From Streptomyces xinghaiensis S187 (lineage in GTDB: Bacteria; Actinomycetota; Actinomycetes; Streptomycetales; Streptomycetaceae): a DNA stretch of 64,000 nucleotides. This document shows, piece after piece, positions 52,297 to 60,085 of this stretch. Positions within the stretch are counted from its first letter, which is position 1; every line of letters starts with the position of its first letter. The position numbers were made by a program, and so were the translations under genes. The DNA lies in NCBI RefSeq assembly GCF_000220705.2, contig NZ_CP023202.1:2604001-2668000 (forward strand). The letters are read 5' to 3'. A model generated the notes under the pieces. It was given only the letters and a program-made list of their open reading frames with translations. It was not told the origin of the DNA and made no database searches.

Positions 52297-53460
52297 GTGG
52301 CTGGTGACGGCGGGGGCGATGCGCGGCTGGCCGCCGTGGTGGCGCTGGCCCAGGCGATGGCCGCCGCCCAGACCCCCCGCGAGACGGCACGCGCCGCCGC
52401 GCTCGGCGCCCGGAGCGCCCTCGGCGGCTGCTTCGCCGCGATCTCCGCCTGGGAACGGGACCTCGGGCGGCTCCGGGTCCTGGTCAACGTCGGCGAACTC
52501 GCGCCGGACGAGGAGGAGTTCCCGGAGAACGAGTCCTATCCCGTCCGTGACTTCCCCGAGATCGCCGAATTCCTGCACGAGCGGTGGGCGGGCGGCGGCG
52601 AGCCCGACGCCTGGGTGGAGACCGCCGACGGCCCGCCCTGCGACCGCGGCCCCGGCTCGTACTGCCACCAGCGCGTCGCCACCCTCCGGCGGCGCGGACG
52701 GGGCTGCTGTGTGGTCGCGCCGATCGTGCTCCACGGCCGCGCCTGGGGTGAGCTGTACGTGGCGCGGCCCGCCGGCGCCCCCGTCTTCGACCGGGAGGAC
52801 GCCCGGTTCGCCACGGTCCTCGCCGCGGTGGCCGCCTCCGGGATCGCCCAGACCGAGCGGCTCGCGGAGGCCCGCCGGCTCGCCTTCACCGACCCGCTGA
52901 CCGGCCTGGCCAACCGCCGGGCCGTGGACGTCCGGCTGGAGGAGGCGCTGGAGCGGCACCGGGCGGACGGGACCGTGGTGAGCCTCGTGGTCTGCGACAT
53001 CAACGGGCTCAAGCAGGTCAACGACACCCTGGGGCACGCGGTCGGCGACCGGCTGCTGGAGCGTTTCGGCTCCGTGCTGTCGGTCTGCGGGGCCATGCTC
53101 CCCGGGGCGCTGGCGGCGCGCCTGGGCGGTGACGAGTTCTGTCTCGTCGCCGTCGGACCGCCCTCCGAGGAGGTGGTGCGGGCGGCGACCGAGCTGTGCC
53201 ACCGCGCGGCCAAACTGGACCTCGGCGAGGGCGTCGCCTGCGGAGTGGCCTCGACGGGGCAGCCGATCGGGCCCGTGCCGTCCGCGCGGCGGCTGTTCCG
53301 GCTGGCGGACGCGGCGCAGTACCGGGCGAAGGCGGCCCGTGCCGACGGGCCGGTCGTGGCGGGGGACGAGGGGCCCGACGATCCGGTCGTGCGGATGGCC
53401 GACGCCTCACCGACGGCTCCCGCCCCCGGACCGGAGCGGCGGCGCTTCCGCGGCCGCTGA
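52297..53460 (+). CDS. GAF-GGDEF diguanylate cyclase
   Basis: 387 residues from GTG 52297 (GAGG upstream). Residues ~15-185 form a GAF-like sensor; ~198-360 form a GGDEF domain with F-T-D-P-L-T-G-L-A-N-R-R, C-D-I-N-G-L-K-Q-V-N-D and an intact G-G-D-E-F at 277-281. I see no inhibitory R-x-x-D site before it and no EAL domain. It should make c-di-GMP, which in Streptomyces holds development in the vegetative stage through BldD. Cytosolic, with no membrane helices. It is next to the adenylate cyclase gene. Confidence 0.93.
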   Translation: MAGDGGGDARLAAVVALAQAMAAAQTPRETARAAALGARSALGGCFAAISAWERDLGRLRVLVNVGELAPDEEEFPENESYPVRDFPEIAEFLHERWAGGGEPDAWVETADGPPCDRGPGSYCHQRVATLRRRGRGCCVVAPIVLHGRAWGELYVARPAGAPVFDREDARFATVLAAVAASGIAQTERLAEARRLAFTDPLTGLANRRAVDVRLEEALERHRADGTVVSLVVCDINGLKQVNDTLGHAVGDRLLERFGSVLSVCGAMLPGALAARLGGDEFCLVAVGPPSEEVVRAATELCHRAAKLDLGEGVACGVASTGQPIGPVPSARRLFRLADAAQYRAKAARADGPVVAGDEGPDDPVVRMADASPTAPAPGPERRRFRGR

Positions 53461-53544
53461 GTCTCCGGCTCGGGTCCCGCCGGAGCTTCCCGCCGGACAC
53501 TCCCGCCGCGGCCGCGGGCCGTCACACCGCGCGGCCCGGCCCCG

Positions 53545-54879
53545 TTACCGCCGTGCCGGCGGGGGCGCCGGCCGTCGCTCCGGGCGGCGGGTGAGGAGCC
53601 AGGGCTCGACGACGCCCAGACCGCGGACCGGGCGCTGCCACATCGGCTGGAGCGCGAAGCGGTACGGGTGCGGGGGCTCCGCGCCCTCCTTCTCCGCCGC
53701 GGCCGCCTCGGCCTCCGACTCCGGCGCGTCCCCGGACCGCATCAGCTCCGCCGCGAACGCCTCGTCCACCAGGACCGAGTCCTTCGGCGCTATCGAGGTG
53801 AGGCGGCTCGCGAGGTTCACCGTCGTGCCGAAGACGTCGCCCATGCGCGTGGTGACGGTGCCGAAGGCGATGCCGACCCGCAGCTCCGGCATGGTCTCGT
53901 CGTTGGCCAGCGTCTCGATCATCCGCAGGCCGATCTCGGCGGCCGTGCCCGCGTCGTCCGCCGCGTACAGCACCTCGTCACCGAGGGTCTTGATGAGCCG
54001 GCCGCCGCGGGCCGCGACCAGATCAGCCGCGGTCGTCTCGAACGCCTCGACGAGCTCGCCGAGTTCCTCCTCCTCCAGCCGCCGGGTGAGCCGGGTGAAG
54101 CCGACGAGGTCCGCGAAGCCGACGGCCAGCCGCCGGTCGACCATCTCCTCGTCGTCCTGGGTCTGGATGACACGCCCGGCGGCCGCCGCGAGCTGCCGCC
54201 GCCACACGTAGACCAGGAACTCCTGGAGCTCCGGCAGCAGCAGCTGGACCAGCGGATACGCGACCTCGGTGCGGGTCATCCCCTCCTCGGGGGGCTCGGT
54301 GAGGCCCTCCAGGAAGCCCTCGATCTGCCAGTCCGCGAGCCGGGCCGTGGTCTGGCCGGTGGAGCGGGCGACCTGGACGGCCATCGGCTCGCTCAGCAGC
54401 CCCGCCTCCACGAGGCCCGCCAGCCGCCGCAGCGCCAGCACGTCGGCCTCCGTCAGCGCCCGGGCCTGGCCGATGTCGGCGAAGCCCATGGCGCGCCAGA
54501 AGCGGGAGGCCAGCTCCATCGACACCCCGGCGCTGCGGGCCGCCTGGAAGGGGGTGTACTGGCGTTCGGCGCCCAGGATCAGCTGCTCCAGGCGGATCGC
54601 GAGGGGGTTGTCCTCGGTCTCCTCCACCTCGTCGGAGTCGTGCGAGCCCGCGAAGGCGTTCGCCGTGTACGGGGCTCCGGTGCCGGGGGGCGGGCCGCCC
54701 GTGTCCGGCCGCTCCGCGCCGGGAGACGGGCCCTCGTCCGAGCCCTCGTCCGAGCCCTCGGGGCCCTCGGCGCCCTCCCCGGCCCGCTCGCCGCCGGCCG
54801 TGCCCGCGCCGCCGCCGGGGGCCCCGCCGGCATCCGGTCCTTCCGAGCCCTCGCCGGCGCCCGCGTCGTCGACGATCAC
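53545..54879 (-). CDS. cya: Class III adenylate cyclase with long disordered N-terminus
   Basis: 444 residues from GTG 54879 (AGGGGGC upstream). Residues 1-90 are an acidic, Gly-rich disordered tail; ~95-235 are a helical regulatory domain of the actinobacterial cyclase type; ~248-415 are catalytic: D257 in F-A-D-L-V-G-F-T, K297 and D301 in I-K-T-L-G-D-E-V, N355 and R359 in T-V-N-L-A-S-R. All substrate and metal residues are present. It makes cAMP, which in Streptomyces affects germination and development. The gene is followed by birA upstream on the same strand and converges with the diguanylate cyclase gene. Confidence 0.92.
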   Translation of the reverse strand: MIVDDAGAGEGSEGPDAGGAPGGGAGTAGGERAGEGAEGPEGSDEGSDEGPSPGAERPDTGGPPPGTGAPYTANAFAGSHDSDEVEETEDNPLAIRLEQLILGAERQYTPFQAARSAGVSMELASRFWRAMGFADIGQARALTEADVLALRRLAGLVEAGLLSEPMAVQVARSTGQTTARLADWQIEGFLEGLTEPPEEGMTRTEVAYPLVQLLLPELQEFLVYVWRRQLAAAAGRVIQTQDDEEMVDRRLAVGFADLVGFTRLTRRLEEEELGELVEAFETTAADLVAARGGRLIKTLGDEVLYAADDAGTAAEIGLRMIETLANDETMPELRVGIAFGTVTTRMGDVFGTTVNLASRLTSIAPKDSVLVDEAFAAELMRSGDAPESEAEAAAAEKEGAEPPHPYRFALQPMWQRPVRGLGVVEPWLLTRRPERRPAPPPARR

Positions 54880-55032
54880 TGCCCGCCCCCTGTCCGATCC
54901 GTGCGCACAGCCCTTCCGATCACATCTCGCCGTGCCGCCCGGGTCCGCCACCCGGACGGGCCCGGGACGCTGTCCCCGGCCGCCTCAACGATACGTCAGG
55001 TGTGTGCTGGCTCACTCTCTCCGGCCGCTCTC

Positions 55033-55914
55033 TCACCCGCGGGGCCGCAGGTGGACGATGTCGCCCGCGCCGACGGCCTCCCGGCCGCCCCCCTCGGTCC
55101 GCAGCACCAGCCGCCCGTCCCCGTCCAGGGCGACCGCCTCGCCGCTGATCTCCCGGTCGCCCGGCAGCACGGCCCGGACCGTCCGGCCGAGGGTGGCGCA
55201 GCCGGCGGCGTACGCCTCCAGGACTCCGCTGCGCGCCGGGTCGCCCTCGGCCGCGCGCCAGTCGCCGTACCACTGTTCGAGCGAGCGGAGGACGGCCCGC
55301 AGGATCGGGTCGCGGTCCGTGGAAACCGCTCCGGCCAGGGCCAGCGAGCCCGCGCCGGGCACGGGGAGCTCGTCCGCGCCCAGCGACACGTTGAGGCCGA
55401 TACCGAGGACGACGTCCCCGTCGCCGACGCGCTCCGAGAGGACGCCCCCCGCCTTGCGCTCCTCCCCCTCCACCGTCACCAGCAGGTCGTTGGGCCACTT
55501 CAGCGCGGTGTCCGTGCCCGCGGTGCGGGACACGGCGGTCGCGGTGGCCACCCCGGCGAGCAGCGGCAGCCAGCCCCAGCGGGTGACGGGGACGGCGGGT
55601 CCCGGCCGCAGCAGGACGGAGACGAAGATCCCGGAGCGGGCCGGCGCCACCCAGTGGCGGTCGAGCCGGCCCCGGCCCGCCGACTGCTCCTCGGAGACGA
55701 GCACCGCTCCCTCGGGGACGGTTCCGGCCGCCGCCCGTTCCGCCAGATCGGTGTTGGTGGAGCCGGTGACCTCGACGACGTCCAGCGAGGTCCACAGCCC
55801 GCCGGGGCGGACGAGGGCGCGGCGCAGCCCGGTGGCGTTCAGCGGCGGCCGCTCCAGATCGGACCAGCGGCCGGGCGGTTCCGGCGCGGATCCGCCGGAC
55901 GGTGTGGCAGTCAT
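55033..55914 (-). CDS. birA: Biotin-[acyl-CoA carboxylase] ligase
   Basis: 293 residues from ATG 55914. Conserved G-S-T-N-T-D, biotinyl-AMP loop G-R-G-R at 80-83, K139-W-P-N-D, K-A-G-G-V-L and G-I-G-L-N-V are all present. No N-terminal DNA-binding domain, so it is a pure ligase (group I). It attaches biotin to the carboxylase alpha subunit encoded at 60086. Divergent from the carboxylase beta gene. Confidence 0.94.
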   Translation of the reverse strand: MTATPSGGSAPEPPGRWSDLERPPLNATGLRRALVRPGGLWTSLDVVEVTGSTNTDLAERAAAGTVPEGAVLVSEEQSAGRGRLDRHWVAPARSGIFVSVLLRPGPAVPVTRWGWLPLLAGVATATAVSRTAGTDTALKWPNDLLVTVEGEERKAGGVLSERVGDGDVVLGIGLNVSLGADELPVPGAGSLALAGAVSTDRDPILRAVLRSLEQWYGDWRAAEGDPARSGVLEAYAAGCATLGRTVRAVLPGDREISGEAVALDGDGRLVLRTEGGGREAVGAGDIVHLRPRG

Positions 55915-56187
55915 GGGGCCAGCGTAGGCAGGGAACAGCCGGCCGGCGTGCCGGGAGCCCGCCCCCCCGCCCGCTCCGGCGCGCCCCTGTGCGATCGCCC
56001 ACATCCCGCCGCCCCGCCGCGTCCCCCGCGCACAAGGAGCGTGCGCTCACCGCACGCGCCCCTCCGCGCGCGGTACCCGGCCTGCGGAGATGTGGCCAAC
56101 GCCGCACTCGCAGGACACAGTGCCGCCGATACGCTACGAGGCGGTAACCAGGTAGCCCCCACCAGGACGAGCAGGAGCCGCATCCCG

Positions 56188-57777
56188 ATGTCCGAGCCGG
56201 AAATCGACCTTCACACCACCGCGGGAAAGATCGCGGACCTGCAGCGGCGCATCGGCGAGGCCACGCACGCCGGCTCGCAGCGCGCCGTCGAGAAACAGCA
56301 CGCGAAGGGCAAGCTGACGGCTCGGGAGCGGATCGACCTGCTGCTCGACGAGGGTTCCTTCGTGGAGCTGGACGAGTTCGCCCGGCACCGCTCCACCAAC
56401 TTCGGCCTGGAGAAGAACCGCCCGTACGGTGACGGCGTGGTGACCGGCTACGGCACCGTCGACGGCCGCCCCGTCGCCGTCTTCTCCCAGGACTTCACGG
56501 TCTTCGGCGGCGCCCTGGGCGAGGTCTTCGGCCAGAAGATCGTCAAGGTGATGGACTTCGCACTGAAGAACGGCTGCCCGGTCATCGGCATCAACGACTC
56601 CGGCGGCGCCCGCATCCAGGAGGGCGTCAGCGCCCTCGGCCTCTACGGCGAGATCTTCCGCCGCAACACCCACGCCTCCGGGGTGATCCCGCAGATCTCC
56701 CTGGTCGTCGGCCCCTGCGCGGGCGGCGCGGTGTACTCGCCCGCCATCACCGACTTCACGGTGATGGTCGACCAGACCTCGCACATGTTCATCACCGGCC
56801 CGGACGTCATCAAGACCGTCACCGGCGAGGACGTCGGCTTCGACGAACTGGGCGGCGCCCGCACCCACAACGCCACCTCCGGGGTCGCGCACCACATGGC
56901 GGGCGACGAGAAGGACGCCATCGAGTACGTCAAGGCGCTCCTCTCCTACCTCCCGTCGAACAACCTCAGCGAGCCCCCGGCCTTCCCCGAGGAGGCCGAC
57001 CTGGAGACCTCCGACGAGGACCGCGAGCTGGACGCGATCATCCCGGACTCGGCCAACCAGCCGTACGACATGCGTTCCATCGTCGAACACGTCCTGGACG
57101 ACGGCGAGTTCCTGGAGACCCAGGCGCTCTTCGCGCCGAACATCATCACCGGCTTCGGCCGGGTCGAGGGCCACCCCGTCGGCATCGTCGGCAACCAGCC
57201 GATGCAGTTCGCCGGCTGCCTCGACATCGACGCCTCCGAGAAGGCCGCGCGGTTCGTGCGCACCTGCGACGCCTTCAACGTGCCGGTGATCACCTTCGTC
57301 GACGTCCCCGGCTTCCTCCCCGGTGTCGAGCAGGAGTACGGCGGCATCATCCGGCGCGGCGCCAAGCTGATCTACGCCTACGCGGAGGCGACCGTCCCGC
57401 TGATCACGGTCATCACCCGCAAGGCGTTCGGCGGCGCGTACGACGTGATGGGCTCCAAGCACCTCGGCGCCGACCTCAACCTCGCCTGGCCCACCGCCCA
57501 GGTCGCGGTGATGGGCGCGCAGGGAGCGGTGAACATCCTGCACCGCAGGACGCTCGCCGCCGCCGAGACGCCCGAGGCGCAGGAGGAGCTGCGGCAGCGG
57601 CTCATCGCCGAGTACGAGGACACGCTGCTCAACCCGTACGTCGCGGCCGAGCGGGGCTACGTGGACGCGGTGGTCATGCCGTCCGAGACCCGCCGTCACA
57701 TCACCCGGGGCCTGCGCACCCTGCGCTCCAAGCGCGAGTCCCTGCCGCCGAAGAAGCACGGCAACATCCCGCTGTAG
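56188..57777 (+). CDS. pccB: Acyl-CoA carboxylase beta subunit (propionyl-/acetyl-CoA carboxyltransferase)
   Basis: 529 residues. Crotonase-like carboxyltransferase: K-G-K-L-T-A-R-E-R-I, G-Y-G-T-V-D-G-R-P-V, oxyanion G-G-A-R-I-Q-E-G and, in the C-half, D-V-P-G-F-L-P-G and R-K-A-F-G-G-A-Y. A C-terminal K-K-H-G-N-I-P-L is typical for actinobacterial PccB/AccB. It transfers CO2 from carboxybiotin on the alpha subunit to acetyl- or propionyl-CoA. A residue near 420 sets substrate choice in this family; I did not assign specificity from it. The epsilon subunit gene follows. Confidence 0.95.
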   Translation: MSEPEIDLHTTAGKIADLQRRIGEATHAGSQRAVEKQHAKGKLTARERIDLLLDEGSFVELDEFARHRSTNFGLEKNRPYGDGVVTGYGTVDGRPVAVFSQDFTVFGGALGEVFGQKIVKVMDFALKNGCPVIGINDSGGARIQEGVSALGLYGEIFRRNTHASGVIPQISLVVGPCAGGAVYSPAITDFTVMVDQTSHMFITGPDVIKTVTGEDVGFDELGGARTHNATSGVAHHMAGDEKDAIEYVKALLSYLPSNNLSEPPAFPEEADLETSDEDRELDAIIPDSANQPYDMRSIVEHVLDDGEFLETQALFAPNIITGFGRVEGHPVGIVGNQPMQFAGCLDIDASEKAARFVRTCDAFNVPVITFVDVPGFLPGVEQEYGGIIRRGAKLIYAYAEATVPLITVITRKAFGGAYDVMGSKHLGADLNLAWPTAQVAVMGAQGAVNILHRRTLAAAETPEAQEELRQRLIAEYEDTLLNPYVAAERGYVDAVVMPSETRRHITRGLRTLRSKRESLPPKKHGNIPL

Positions 57778-57890
57778 GGGGTGCGGGCCGCCCGCCCGGC
57801 GGGCGGTGAGGAGCAGCGGTACGGCGGGGACGTACGGGGTGAAACGGCGGGAATCAGACACGGCGGAAGCCGAGGGAAGGAAGGCCGGCG

Positions 57891-58097
57891 ATGTTCAAGG
57901 TGGTACGGGGCAATCCGACCCCGGAGGAGCTGGCCGCCGCACTGGCGGTGGTCCAGGCACGCGCCTCGGCGGCCTCGTCCGCCGCCGCGGCGCCCGAGCG
58001 GCTGGACGAATGGGCCGACCCGGCGCGGAACGTGCCGGGCCGCGGGCTGCCGCACCCCGGCCCCACGGCCTGGCGCAGCTCGTACTGGCCGCGCTGA
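57891..58097 (+). CDS. accE: Acyl-CoA carboxylase epsilon subunit
   Basis: 68 residues with GGAAGGAAGG upstream. F-K-V-V-R-G-N-P-T-P-E-E-L-A-A-A-L-A-V-V followed by an Ala-rich linker and W-R-S-S-Y-W-P-R at the end are the hallmarks of the epsilon subunit that binds the carboxyltransferase and stimulates the complex. 113 bp after the beta gene in one transcription unit. Confidence 0.95.
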   Translation: MFKVVRGNPTPEELAAALAVVQARASAASSAAAAPERLDEWADPARNVPGRGLPHPGPTAWRSSYWPR

Positions 58098-58152
58098 GGC
58101 GCGTCCGGCCCGCGCCGGCCCGCGCCGGCCCGCGCCGGCCCCGCGAACGGAA

Positions 58153-58188
58153 CGGTGCCGCCTGAGTATCCGTACTCAGGCGGCACCG
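58153..58188 (+). terminator. Strong hairpin after accE
   Basis: 16-bp perfect stem (58153-58168 with 58173-58188) and a TCCG tetraloop. The next small gene starts 25 bp later, so it may be an attenuating or RNA-stabilising element, not a full stop. Confidence 0.75.
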
Positions 58189-58213
58189 CCATTTCCGGCG
58201 GATCATCGGACGC

Positions 58214-58348
58214 ATGCTGTGGTCCGACCCCTCCGACGAACCGCCCCGGGACCTCCGCGACACCGAGGAGATGCTGCGGCGTGCCGGAGGGGTGCTCGCG
58301 GTCGCGGTGATCGTGGTCCTGCTGCTCCTCGTGGGCTTCCAGGGCTGA
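58214..58348 (+). CDS. Tiny membrane protein between accE and maf
   Basis: 44 residues from ATG 58214: an acidic N-terminus (D-P-S-D-E-P-P-R-D-L-R-D-T-E-E-M-L), then a single helix (V-L-A-V-A-V-I-V-V-L-L-L-L-V) and G-F-Q-G. Good codon bias, clean start and stop. I remember a small gene at this place in other Streptomyces; function unknown. Confidence 0.65.
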   Translation: MLWSDPSDEPPRDLRDTEEMLRRAGGVLAVAVIVVLLLLVGFQG

Positions 58349-58442
58349 CGCCCTCCCCGGCGGCCCGCGCGCCCCCGGGCGCCTTCCGCCGCCGCCCGGA
58401 GCCCCCCGCCGCCCCCGCGGCCGCTTCTATACGCTGGCCCGC

Positions 58443-59084
58443 ATGCCGAACAACGCATCCGCCGTACCCCGCACGCTCGTTCTCGCCTCCCGCTCCCCGG
58501 CCCGTCTCGCCCTGCTCCGGCAGGCCGGGCTCGCGCCCGAGGTCATCGTCAGCGGGGTGGACGAGGACGCGCTGACCGCGGAGACCCCGGGCGAGCTCGC
58601 GCGGCTGCTGGCGGAGGCCAAGGCCGCCGCGGTGGCCGGCCGGGCGGAGGCCGCGGGCGCGCTGGTCGTGGGCTGCGACTCGGTGCTGGACCTGGACGGG
58701 CGGGCGCTCGGCAAGCCGGACGGCGCGGAGGACGCCACGGCCCGCTGGAAGTCCATGCGGGGCCGCTCGGGCGTGCTGCGCACCGGGCACTGCGTCATCG
58801 ACACGGTGAGCGGACGGCAGGTCTCGGCGACGGCGTCCACGACCGTACGGTTCGGCGAGCCGTCGGACGAAGAGATCGCCGCCTACGTCGCCAGCGGTGA
58901 ACCCCTCCATGTGGCGGGCGCGTTCACGCTCGACGGGCGGTCGGCGCCGTTCATCGACGGGATCGACGGCGACCCGGGCAACGTCATCGGGCTGTCCCTG
59001 CCGACCCTGCGTGCGCTCCTCGCCGATCTGGACCTGCGGATCACCGACCTGTGGGTGCGCGAGGACGTCCGACCGGCGGTCTGA
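58443..59084 (+). CDS. maf: Nucleoside triphosphate pyrophosphatase, Maf family
   Basis: 213 residues. L-A-S-R-S-P-A-R near 14-21 (substrate loop), V-V-G-C-D-S-V-L-D (metal Asp), G-K-P, and H-V-A-G-A-F-T-L-D-G with I-D-G-I-D-G-D-P-G-N-V. Maf proteins hydrolyse modified or canonical NTPs to NMPs, clearing damaged precursors. Part of the carboxylase gene group by position. Confidence 0.93.
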   Translation: MPNNASAVPRTLVLASRSPARLALLRQAGLAPEVIVSGVDEDALTAETPGELARLLAEAKAAAVAGRAEAAGALVVGCDSVLDLDGRALGKPDGAEDATARWKSMRGRSGVLRTGHCVIDTVSGRQVSATASTTVRFGEPSDEEIAAYVASGEPLHVAGAFTLDGRSAPFIDGIDGDPGNVIGLSLPTLRALLADLDLRITDLWVREDVRPAV

Positions 59085-59132
59085 GGCCGGCTCACGGGGG
59101 CGGGCCGCAGCAGGGGCCCGCGCGGGCCCGGA

Positions 59133-59158
59133 CGCCCGTCCCGGGCACCGGACGGGCG
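59133..59158. terminator. Terminator between maf and membrane-protein gene
   Basis: 9-bp perfect stem (59133-59141 with 59150-59158), 8-nt loop, in the convergent gap. A 16-bp CG palindrome at 59168-59183 follows and may strengthen it. Confidence 0.6.
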
Positions 59159-59187
59159 CCGGGGCACCCGCCGCGCGGCGGGCCCGC

Positions 59188-59700
59188 TCAGACCGCTCCG
59201 GGGGTGCCCGGCACGACCGGCGGCTGGGGCCCGGGGACCGTCCCGCCGGGTCCCGTTCCGCCGGCTCCGCCGCGGCCCGCGGCACCGCCCTTGGCGGCCC
59301 GGCCGCGGCCCGGCTCCCCGTACGCGATCAGCGAGAGCACGACGAGGCCGAACACCAGCATCATGAACGCGAACGCGCCCCAGCCCACCAGACCGACCGT
59401 CAGGGCGCCCAGCAGCGCGTGCACCACCGCGCAGGCGATCAGCAGGACGCGGAAGAAGCGGTTCGGCGCCCGGTCGCGCAGTCCGCCGTACAGCAGCACC
59501 GCGCCGCAGGCGAACAGGTAGAGCCCGAAGCCGATGCCCAGCGCCAGGGTTCCGGCCGACATGTGGTCCGGGTCCAGACCGGCGAGCGACATGCGCTGGC
59601 CGTCCACGACCTTCCCCAGGAACCAGTGCAGCCAGACGATGCCCAGCGCCTCGGTCATCAGCACCACCGCCGCCACGAGCGCCACCGGTCTGCGAGCCAC
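59188..59700 (-). CDS. Four-helix membrane protein
   Basis: 170 residues from GTG 59700 (GAGGGG upstream; GTG 59739 also possible). Helices at ~8-28, 45-70, 80-100 and 105-125 (V-A-L-V-A-A-V-V-L-M, G-I-G-F-G-L-Y-L-F-A, L-L-I-A-C-A-V-V-H-A, F-M-M-L-V-F-G-L-V-V), then a Gly/Pro-rich tail. No family motif is recognised; it is converging on maf. Confidence 0.7.
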   Translation of the reverse strand: MARRPVALVAAVVLMTEALGIVWLHWFLGKVVDGQRMSLAGLDPDHMSAGTLALGIGFGLYLFACGAVLLYGGLRDRAPNRFFRVLLIACAVVHALLGALTVGLVGWGAFAFMMLVFGLVVLSLIAYGEPGRGRAAKGGAAGRGGAGGTGPGGTVPGPQPPVVPGTPGAV

Positions 59701-60085
59701 CGGACCCACCCCTCTTCCCACCGCTCGGCCTGTTACCACGAGTATCAGACGACGTGCGGCACGCTACTAACGGGTAATGCCGTAGGACAAGGGGTCTGCG
59801 AAGGCCGCGGCGAGGAAGCGACCACCCGGCAAAGTTTCCGGCCCCGCTTCGTAGGGACCCCACAAAAAAATCCACCCGCCCACCTGGGGCCCCGACAGAG
59901 ACCTTGCCCACACCGGCGCTCGACCACGGCTTCGGTGAGGCGCGCTTATCCTTGCACGACAAGGACTTTCGGCCGTTGGGCACCGGTGGCCTGACCGTGC
60001 GTGTGGGGAAGGTCACCCCCTGAGGCGCCTCGGCATGGCGTGTCGGCAGTCCCTAAACTCGCCTTGTTTCAAGGAGGGAGCCATC
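59701..60085. other. Divergent promoter region of the carboxylase alpha gene
   Basis: About 385 bp. Contains an A-run at 59862-59868, a TCCTTG-CAAGGA inverted repeat at 59949-59965, and the strong AAGGAGG ribosome site of the alpha gene at 60071-60077. No gene. Confidence 0.5.
59949..59965. promoter_or_regulatory. Inverted repeat upstream of the carboxylase alpha gene
   Basis: TCCTTG and CAAGGA half-sites separated by five bases, 121 bp before the GTG start. A candidate operator for a fatty-acid-type regulator; the TetR gene at 62103 is one possible source. Symmetry-based only. Confidence 0.35.

Noticed and set aside
53668..56187. Very long plus-strand open frame running into pccB
   Set aside because: It is antisense to cya and birA, has no family content before pccB, and the pccB start with its conserved N-terminus is at 56188.
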